From NCBI GenBank assembly GCA_019009955.1, contig CM032230.1, forward strand, positions 108,441,501 through 108,505,500: DNA of 64,000 nt, written 5' to 3'. The notes beneath the pieces were generated by a model. The model saw only the letters and a program-made list of their open reading frames with translations, was not told where the DNA came from and ran no database searches. Of the stretch, positions 56,976-64,000 are shown one piece after another. Source of the stretch: Riptortus pedestris (taxonomy: Eukaryota > Arthropoda > Insecta > Hemiptera > Alydidae). The position numbers were made by a program, and so were the translations under genes. Positions within the stretch are counted from its first letter, which is position 1. Each line of letters opens with the position of its first letter.

Positions 56976-57180
56976 GTCTGTCACGCAGGGGCTGCGTAAA
57001 CTAAGCAGATTTCCCTCGTGAAGATTAATAATTGATAAACCTACATACCGGTAACACAACACCACCGTGAATATTAAGTTAGTAAATACAAACGATAAGA
57101 AGAAACCTCCCGACGGAAAGCATCTGAAATGTGAACAAACAGTTCTGCCAAGTTCTAACCGGAAAGAAAAACAATTACTC
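56976..57180 (+). mobile_element. RC-1 5' fragment
   Basis: GTCTGTCACGCAGGGGCTGC then the long-subtype leader to ACCGGAAAGAAAAACAATTAC. Confidence 0.8.
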
Positions 57181-57229
57181 AGACCCCCATTTCAGCTATA
57201 TACGTTGCCGAGGTGGCAACCGATCCACG

Positions 57230-57293
57230 GCTCTAGTTTTATCTCGTTTATTAAAATCAACGTCTTAACTCTCACCTGGCTAACCTGAGCCCC
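57230..57293 (-). mobile_element. SINE-A head fragment
   Basis: CAACGTCTTAACTCTCACCT and GGCTAACCTGAGCCCC are the reverse of the SINE-A 5' head. Confidence 0.7.
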
Positions 57294-57469
57294 TGATCAT
57301 ATAGTGTCTAATGTTATTATTTTAAAAAGGTACATACTTTATTATTTCCATTTCAAATATATTTGTTAAATCTGGTATTGCGTCGGGCTTAAACTAAATA
57401 TAAACAAACTATATTTGTACGAACTCAAGGGTGGTATTTGCTATTGGGTAGAAGGCGCCAAATTATACG

Positions 57470-57638
57470 CTTTATCCGAAGTAGGCGTAGCTCGGCAAAT
57501 TCCGCGCGAGTTCGGCACTTTCCGCATCAACTCGGCTTTCCCCGCGCCAGCTCGGGCTCCCTAGGGTCTGGGCACTGCGGCAGTCTGCCTCTAGCCCTAA
57601 TGGCGGCGGTAGGTCATATATGCGTCGACACGTCCGAA
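57470..57638 (+). promoter_or_regulatory. GC-rich upstream region with short repeats
   Basis: Imperfect direct repeats of about 23 bp with the core CTCGGC(A/T)..TTCCGCGC, e.g. GCTCGGCAAATTCCGCGCGA, GTTCGGCACTTTCCGCATCA and ACTCGGCTTTCCCCGCGCC. They lie directly upstream of the CENP-B-like ORF in a CpG-rich patch. The regulatory role is inferred from position only. Confidence 0.4.
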
Positions 57639-58064
57639 ATGCCGGCGAGGCGGAAGAAGATAGTCCTCGCCCTACACAAAAAGATCGAAGCCATTGGCAA
57701 ATTGAACCGGGGGGCGTCTCTCAAAGACATCGCCCGGGAGTACGGAGTGGGCGTCTCGACGGCCTGCGACTGGAAGTACAGGCAGGAGAGGATATTCAAG
57801 TTCTGCTCGAGGATCCTCTCTCAGGAAGGCCTGAGGCAGAGGTCGACCTCCAAAGAGCCTGCCTTCCAGCAACTGGACGACGAGCTGTTCGACTGGTACA
57901 AGAGGGCACTCCAGAGCCAGCAATATATCAACGGGAAGATACTTCAAAAAGAGGCTAGAAGGATATCGTTCCAACTGACGGGGGCCGATAATTTCTCGGC
58001 TAGCACGAGCTGGCTTAGTCGATGGAAACAGAGGCATGGCATCTGTGGCAAATTTTTCAAGTGA
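57639..58064 (+). CDS. CENP-B/Tigger-type DNA-binding protein (N-terminal part)
   Basis: The ORF is open from 57438, but the likely start is MPARRKKIVLALHKKIEAIG at 57639. Residues about 5-50 form a pipsqueak/CENP-B N-terminal helix-turn-helix (LNRGASLKDIAREYGVGVST, ACDWKYRQERI). Residues about 70-138 resemble the second HTH_CENPB domain (FDWYKRALQSQQYINGKILQ, STSWLSRWKQRHGICGKFFK). This is the DNA-binding half of pogo/Tigger transposases and of host jerky/CENP-B-like proteins. The DDE domain is absent. A GTGAGT overlaps the stop (TTTTTCAA|GTGAGT), so a spliced longer form is possible; an AATAAA at 58161 would suit a short transcript. GC content is far above the surroundings. No inverted ends were found. 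Confidence 0.7.
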   Translation: MPARRKKIVLALHKKIEAIGKLNRGASLKDIAREYGVGVSTACDWKYRQERIFKFCSRILSQEGLRQRSTSKEPAFQQLDDELFDWYKRALQSQQYINGKILQKEARRISFQLTGADNFSASTSWLSRWKQRHGICGKFFK

Positions 58065-58160
58065 GTAAAGCATGAAGCTGCATAACTGCAAGGCACTTTG
58101 TATAATCGTGCAAGGAATGCATTTCTTTGTAATGTTATGTGTTTATTAACATTGAAAAAT

Positions 58161-58166
58161 AATAAA
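58161..58166 (+). terminator. Possible polyadenylation signal
   Basis: AATAAA about 97 bp after the CENP-B-like stop codon. Such hexamers are frequent in AT-rich DNA, so support is weak. Confidence 0.3.
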
Positions 58167-58169
58167 GTC

Positions 58170-58580
58170 TGTCAACCATAAACCCTTACTCCTACCAGTT
58201 CACTCACTCTATCTATTTTTGTTTGTTTCATTTCCACCTTGTAAGCATGATATCTTACTGATTGTATTTTGTATGGATTGTTGTTTCTATGTTGTATGCA
58301 TCTTTTGATTTCTAAAATAGAGTAACGCTCGTCAATAATTTGTACACGCTATGTAGAACATATTTTATAGTTGTAGGTAAGCACTTACATGTATTTTAGA
58401 ATGTGTAATTTTTATCTGAATATTTATTCATATAGTCTTCATTTTTACGAGAGTTTGTTCTGCATGATTGCAATGTTTGAATGTATCCAGTTAAATTTAT
58501 TCATGTACTTTTATTAGAACTAACTTAAATTGTAATTAATACTAGATGTTATTTTCACAATTATTCTTTTCACATATTTT
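58170..58580. other. Non-coding, nothing recognised
   Basis: AT-rich sequence without a recognised gene or repeat. Confidence 0.45.
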
Positions 58581-58582
58581 TT

Positions 58583-58830
58583 TAACGCTTTCAACAGTTT
58601 GCAGTGTCATCTTCAGAGCTTCGAAGAACAAAAGTAACATAAAACGAGTGTTTACTTGGCAAATTTTTATAAATTCTCCTTTCGTTGAGGATAATAAGCA
58701 AGGAACTTAAGAACCAAATGCAACGAATTTATTTTACAAACATATCAATGAAATTTTGCTTTTTTTCAAATTATTATCTACAATTTTTAAAATCTGATGA
58801 TGACTGTTTAGACTGTCGAAAGCGTTAAAT
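58583..58830. mobile_element. Opposed Penelope-like termini (hammerhead-like cores)
   Basis: The left arm in reverse reads CTGAAGATGACACTGCAAAC then TGTTGAAAGCGTTAA. The right arm reads CTGATGATGACTGTTTAGAC then TGTCGAAAGCGTTAAAT. Both match the CUGAnGA..GAAA core pattern and each other (roughly 80%), and they are inverted around about 170 bp. No reverse transcriptase is present. Confidence 0.5.
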
Positions 58831-58860
58831 TTCTTATGATTAGCGAAATAACGTTCTTAA

Positions 58861-60443
58861 CCCATTAACGCCCGTAATTATTTTTTTTTGAAATTTCTTC
58901 ATAAAGTTTACAGAGGTTGTTCTTTGGAATCCTTATAGCATATGAAAAATATTTTAAAAAATTTTTCACACGCACACTGGCGAGAAAGTCTTGATAAAGA
59001 GTGATCCCAGAAGGGACCACCGGGCACTTTGACCACCTGTGTTTTTTAAGAGAGGAAAGAAACCAAATAAGTCAAAAATACGCTATTATTTATTTAAAAA
59101 AAGACAAATTTAATTTTGTTTTAAGACAAAAACAAATTCAAGCCCTGTGAAATGGTTAAAAACACTCCACACACAGCCCTACGCCACATTTTTCACACAT
59201 GTATCTAGATCGCGATTTGCAAGATTCCAAAGCACATCGCCACCGCTTGTTGTCTGGTATCTTCTGAATGAGATGATTTATGTTGTCATATCTCATGTCC
59301 ACCAAAAATCGAGATTTGATGGGTGCACTGGGTCCAGGATGAACTTTTTGTGTTGAATATCTGGTGAGATAATTGATGGCTATTTCTCGCCGAAATTTCA
59401 GCTGTGATATTTTTGTATATTGGCGATATATTAGCCATGAATTTTGTATCATGGCATCCACTATCCAGTTGAACACAACCCACAAAAATTTCTTACTTCG
59501 GAGTCCAATACGGTACACATTTATGTTGGAATCCATTTGGTCGGTTCCACCCATTCCTTTATTGTATTTGGCAACTCCCAATGGACGATCGCAGTTTATG
59601 TTCTTCTTTTTTTCCGCTGACCAGCGTTTCACAGATGATAGTGGGTGTACACCGTAGTCGGTTGATCCGAGGGTCAATACTCCATTATCCTTCCACCGCA
59701 CAAAGATGATGCCATCATTTTTTTCAATGAAGCTCTGTATTATAAAGGTGTCTGACATCTCCTTGCTCATCGTCCTCATTTCCTGATTCCTCATCAGTGT
59801 TTTCATTTGGAATGGGGGGCTCAATGTAAACGGAATGGGGCCGCAGATGGCTTGGGATATCCCCTGTCAAAATTTCTAAAGCCTCCTGTAGCGTGAGGCC
59901 AGGCCTGAAAAAATAAATGAATAAATAATAATAGTAATAATAAATAATAATAATTAACTTCATGTAGTAAATAAGTTTTAGTCTCGATAGATATAGCAAA
60001 CAAAAATAACGAATTTACTGAATGCACTCATTTAAAAAATACAGGGGGTCATACAGCCCAGTGGTCCCTTTTGGGATCACTCAACTTTTGTAAAGCCTAC
60101 AAGGGCTGTAAATTGTAAATACCCCATAAAAATTTGATAAATCCATGCTAGCACTATCAGAGAAAAGAAAGCAATATTGAAAAGGAAGATTATTAATATA
60201 TATAGGTACTTACGCCAATAATTGTCGCAGCGAGTCGAGATCCTCAGCTCCTTCCATTTTCAGTGAGGTGTGATATTCACTAGACGCGAGAGTAATGAAG
60301 ACTGACCCACCAAGGGTCTGTGGGGGGAACTCAGGAACGTGTTAAGACAGGCTCAGACACGACCAGGATAGGAAGGAGTTACCCAGCTCATTCTGAGTGT
60401 ATACAGATTTTGAGTCCCAAGAGGGACCACGGGGCGCTAATGG
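58861..60443. mobile_element. piggyBac, internally deleted (PB-C)
   Basis: TTAA at 58857-58860 and 60444-60447. Ends CCCATTAACGCCC and GGGCGCTAATGGG are inverted. A subterminal motif GTCCCTTTTGGGA / TCCC(A)AGA(A)GGGACCAC occurs near 59008, 60065 and 60414. It encodes a piggyBac transposase lacking its middle. Confidence 0.92.
59156..60257 (-). pseudogene. piggyBac transposase, N- and C-terminal parts fused by deletion
   Basis: Exon 1 (60257-60214) reads MEGAEDLDSLRQLLA with donor GC|GTAAGT. Exon 2 starts at 59904 after CAG and continues in phase as PGLTLQEALEILTGDIPSHL and an acidic ENTDEESGNEDDEQGD. Next, with a frame change, come SDTFIIQSFIEKNDGIIFVR, YGVHPLSSVKRWSAEKKKNI, KYNKGMGGTDQMDSNINVYR (third catalytic D region) and FLWVVFNWIVDAMIQNSWLI. 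A Cys-rich tail (CALESCKSRSRYMCEKCGVG) ends in a stop at 59156. The core with the first two aspartates is deleted. Confidence 0.85.
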
Positions 60444-60625
60444 GTTAAAATAGACTATAAATTTTATTAATTTTTTACTTTTCAAATTAGCTTTGCAGAT
60501 TTTACATGTGCTTGAATGGTGTCATCACGTACTTTATTCTATATTTATTCTTTGGTAAGAGCCCTATTACACGATATGTTTAGCTAGTGAAGAGCATATC
60601 CACAAGTAGATGCAAAGTAAAAAAA

Positions 60626-62005
60626 CCCGTCACGCAGGGGCTGCGTAAACTAAGCAGATTTCCCACAATACCGGTATATCATACATGTGAGGGGCTCAGG
60701 TTAGCCATGTGAGTCAAAGCGTTGACCTTAATCTCACATGGTAAACCTAGAGTGGCGAGTTCGATTCCCGTCTGGGCGAAGGAATTTATTTAGTGGCGGA
60801 ATTCATTACCCTGACTAGAGAAGGGTGGTAACCTGTAGATAACCAGTCCCAATTAGTCTTAGATGCAAAAAGTGGAAATAAAAAAAAAAGAAAAGAAAAA
60901 TCATAAATGTGATATTCTCTCACCACGTATTCTCTATTTATATGTAAAAAAAAAAAAATAAGTAGGAGGGGGTGGGGTTACTGAAGGTAGCAAACAAGAA
61001 AGTAAGAATAACTTGACATAGCAAAAATGCATAGAGCAACAATAGTAGAAAATCACAAGTTTACTAAGATTGGTTCTATCTCAATCAGCCAAATAAGTAT
61101 TAAGTAGTCCAAAAACTTAAGAAGGGGGGGGGGGCACCAGACCATATTTGCGTATATCTTGTATAATAAATGTCTCTTGAAAAAAATATTTGGTATTTAA
61201 GCTTCAAATGATGTGGTTCATTACATAACCGAGTACTGTTTATGTAACATGATTAGAAGTGGGGGTTTGATAATGGCTGAAAACTGAAAAATGCAAATTT
61301 CTCTGTTAATATTGAAGATAGGTAATAAATGTATATAACAATATTATTAGAAAATTAAATTTGCTATACGATTGATTCTATACCTTTTTTCGATACGACG
61401 TATAGTAACAGGAAAAATTTGGAATATTCGAAATTCTCCCCTCTAAACCCCCTCCCAACCTCCTGTTCCGATTTCAGCCGTTAATCAATTTGATCTTCCA
61501 TTTTACATAAAACGATTAAATACCGAGTTTTGAAAAATTGCGACTGCTAGAGTGTTAACAGACGTGTTGGTGTAACAAATTAGTGATCTTATCCCGCCAC
61601 ATATACGGACTGAAAACCAGAAAGTAGGAATTACTCCTTTAATATTTGAATAACGAAAATATGCATAGAGTAACAATTTTATAGCACCAATATTTTAACA
61701 AGATTGTTTTTTTAAGATTTCTCGATCAGATATTTTGAATTTTCGAATCCCCCCCTTTCTTAACCCCCACTATTCCTGGGCCGATTTCTGCCAATAATAA
61801 ATATGATCTTGAGTGTTGGCTAAATAAAACAGTTAAATATCGAGTATGGTATAAATCAAATCAACATTTTCGAGACAAGAACGTAAAACCTTCATTGAGG
61901 GAGTCATCGCTCAACGAATTTGCATGTATCTCGCATAATAAAGATCTCATGAAAGCAATATTTGGTATTTAAGATTTGAAAAAAAAAGAGGTTCAAGTTA
62001 TAACA
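60626..62005 (+). mobile_element. RC-1 copies, divergent subtype, SINE inserted
   Basis: Starts CCCGTCACGCAGGGGCTGCG. After the SINE at 60691 the divergent leader resumes (ATTCTCTCACCACGTATTCT). A normal RC-1 internal region runs to GTTAACAGACG near 61565, and then a second divergent leader (GTTGGTGTAACAAATTAGTG) runs to about 62005. No 3' palindrome is found. Confidence 0.7.
60691..60893 (+). mobile_element. SINE-A, full length
   Basis: GGGGCTCAGGTTAGCCATGT, B-box GAGTTCGATTCCC, an A-rich tail. Target duplication CATACATGTGA (60680-60690) versus CATAAATGTGA (60902-60912) has one mismatch. Confidence 0.9.
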
Positions 62006-62282
62006 GCTTACTGCTAATTAGGCCGTACTATGATATGTTAAGGATTGTACTTAGCAAGTTCGTTACAATAGAAAATTTAAAACAAATAAAATAAAATAGG
62101 TAAAAAATAATTACAGTAAATCATTAAGCACATTAAAGAAGCACAGAAAGTGTGCTACAGTTTAGTTCTAGAGATTGTTTATTTTTTGGGGTTTCTTAGT
62201 TTTGCGAATATTCGTAAGTCAAAATTTATTGAATCATAACTACTCCACATGATCGACAATAAATTTTAATTTATTTATATTT

Positions 62283-62510
62283 GGGGCTCAGGTTAGCCAT
62301 GCGAGTTAAAGCGTTGACCTTTAACTCACATGGTAAACCTATAGTGGCGAGTTCGATTCTCGTCTGGGCAAAGGAAATTATTTAGTGACGAAATTCATTA
62401 AATAACGTCCTAAAATCCCACCCTGGCTAGAAAAGGGTGGTAACCTTTAGATAACCCGTCCCAATTAGCCTAAGTTGCAAAAAGTGGACGTTAATAAATA
62501 AATAATAATA
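62283..62510 (+). mobile_element. SINE-A, full length, young
   Basis: Nearly identical to the copy at 16192, including AACGTCCTAAAATCCCACCC and AAGTTGCAAAAAGTGGACGT. The flanks share ATTTATATT, a likely target duplication. Confidence 0.92.
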
Positions 62511-62599
62511 ATATTTATATTTATTTTAACAATATTCCGCATCTACAATTGTCATTAGCGGTAGATGGGTCTATATTTCTTGGAACAAACAAGTTTCAG

Positions 62600-62833
62600 T
62601 TAAAAACGCAAAATGCTTTTGATATATTCTTCATCGTCTCCAAGGAGTTCTCTTAAGTTCGGTTTAGGGTTCAAAGCTGTTCTTAGAATATCATATTTTT
62701 TACAACTAAGGAGAACATTTGAGACAGTAAGCTGGACATTACAACTATCGCAGGTTGGTGGGAATAAGCCTTTCAATGAATTACTATGTCTTAATTTTGT
62801 TTGTCCAATTCGGATACGGGCTAGGAGAATCAT
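62600..62833 (-). pseudogene. LINE reverse-transcriptase ORF, RNase H end
   Basis: Reads LLARIRIGQTKLRHSNSLKG, LFPPTCDSCNVQLTVSNVLL, SCKKYDILRTALN and LRELLGDDEEYIKSILRF. The R.RIG.T.L.H...L, PP.C..C...LTV...L..C..Y and LLGD pattern is the C-terminal region found after RNase H in insect non-LTR retrotransposons of the jockey/I group. Only this end is present, which fits 5'-truncated insertion. The usual H in the IGHT motif is Q here. Confidence 0.8.
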
Positions 62834-62849
62834 GTATTTTTGCTAAAGG

Positions 62850-63890
62850 AAGTCTTTACTTTTGATAAACAGTGAAATCTTCGTTATATTCATTAAATAA
62901 TTCAGCTTGTAAGGGTAAAATAAATTATTGTATATGTATCCGACTAAATGAATTGACATAGAATACTAAAATAAAAATTCATAACTAAATTAATTTTTAA
63001 TTAAGTATTTATTATGATTTTTTGAGTATTATGTTTTCAGTAAAACGCCGCTTCTACTCACCTCGCATTAAATTTAATCGAGAAACCACTTATTTGAAGC
63101 TTAAATACGATATTTTTTTCATCTGACATGGAAGATTGATGGAAATTAAAGAAGATAAAATATAAAAAAATTAGATATCCTAAAAATTATTTCGAAATTT
63201 CTCCTTTATTATGTCTTGTATCGAAAAATGATATGTAATCAATATTTTTGGGAATATTTTCTGAAATTTGAATAATAAATCAGTTATATGTATATATTTT
63301 GTAGTATTCAGTCTTAACCTAAACCCCAATGCTTCTCATTCGATTTTCATTGAAAGTAATCTGTTAGTAAACATCTATTGTACACCTTAAATTTTAAGTC
63401 ATGCTTTCATAACCTTCTTAATAAGGGAAAATAGAGAAAAGAATGACGGATGGCGTCAGTTATCACTTCGGTTTTGCATCAGGATTAAAATCTGCTCATT
63501 TTACGCAGCTGTTTGTTCTTTTTGTGTACCAAGGTCCCAAGTTATTAAATACTCTATTGATGAAAATTAGGTTAAAATTTCAATGTTCAAACTTTGTTAT
63601 GATTTACTGATACTTGTACTAATGGACTCATAAATTAATTTAATGCAAAGTTCAGCCAAATGCAGAAGTTTATTTCACAATAAGTTGCACAGAGATCTAT
63701 TATGAGAATGTTCCTAATTCTATCATTATATTATGTGCAATAATAATGTTGCATTCCCTTAATCCCAAAGTGCTTAACATTGGCTTCGGAAATAATACAT
63801 TACCTACTTTTTCCGGTATTGTTTGCAGTTCAGTTTAATGGATTAACGTCCAGTTATTTATCATTCAGGCATATAATTAATCTCTTTTCA
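62850..63890. other. AT-rich, nothing clear
   Basis: No coding pattern. Weak RC-1 internal similarity near 63190-63330 (GAAATTTCTCCTTTATTATG, TATCGAAAAATGATATG) suggests a very old copy. Confidence 0.4.
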
Positions 63891-63894
63891 ACAG

Positions 63895-64000
63895 ATTCCC
63901 CTTAAGGGCTGTCAGCTATTGAGGCAGGCCTCATGACGCAATTTCAATAAAAAAAATCTTCAAATGTCCATCGATCATACCCAGAAGATAAAGAAAATGA
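63895..64000 (-). mobile_element. RC-1 3' fragment, cut by window edge
   Basis: CAGATTCCCCTTAAGGGCTG palindrome remnant, then GTCAGCTATTGAGGCAGGCC and CAAATGTCCATCGATCATAC. Confidence 0.85.

Noticed and set aside
57620..58091. Other long frames on both strands overlapping the CENP-B-like ORF.
   Set aside because: Shadows caused by high GC and few stop codons; only the 57639-58064 frame has domain features.

Overview
The window looks like animal nuclear DNA, most likely from an insect or other arthropod. It is AT-rich and almost entirely mobile DNA. The visible coding pieces contain introns with GT-AG borders, and the families seen (PIF/Harbinger with a MADF-BESS partner protein, piggyBac, mariner/Tc1, Penelope-like ends, tRNA-derived SINEs, Helitron/Helentron elements) fit an arthropod. 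I cannot name the species. There is no complete multi-exon host gene that I can be sure of. No CRISPR, operon or bacterial feature is present.

The dominant component is one short rolling-circle repeat family, called RC-1 here, with about 35 copies or fragments in both orientations. It has a conserved 5' end (GTCCGTCACGCAGGGGCTGCG), a subterminal AGCAGATTTCCC, a (TA)n tract near the 3' side, and a 3' palindrome GATTTCCCTTAAGGGAAATC followed by TGCTAAAA. This architecture matches Helentron-associated non-autonomous elements (HINE/DINE-1 type). A second family, RC-2, ends in a CCCGG..CCGGG hairpin followed by CTAG, the usual Helitron 3' end. Neither family shows Rep/helicase coding here.

Layout. 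1-6.8 kb: an RC-2 composite broken by an RC-1 copy, by a nearly intact 3.1-kb Harbinger (TAA duplications, transposase and MADF-BESS genes) and by a 1.08-kb Ginger-like element. 6.8-14 kb: RC-1 copies, a THAP-domain relic and an unidentified broken ORF. 13.6-22 kb: a Penelope-like end, a Harbinger-type MITE that carries a copied piece of a MADF exon, a probable two-exon MADF-BESS gene on the minus strand, a mariner-like deletion derivative and a decayed piggyBac. 23-33 kb: RC-1 copies, a Tc1 relic, a second mariner-like relic and a candidate CpG-rich first exon at 33.4 kb. 36.9-42.4 kb: low-copy AT-rich sequence almost free of the young repeats. 42.4-57 kb: dense RC-1, RC-2, mariner and two defective piggyBacs. 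57.5-58.1 kb: a GC-rich island coding a CENP-B/Tigger-type DNA-binding protein. 58.6-64 kb: Penelope-like ends, a third defective piggyBac, SINEs and a LINE RNase H relic.

The main value of the window is its nested insertion record. Several transposons sit inside RC-1 or RC-2 copies whose uninterrupted sisters are also in the window, so empty sites and relative ages can be read directly.
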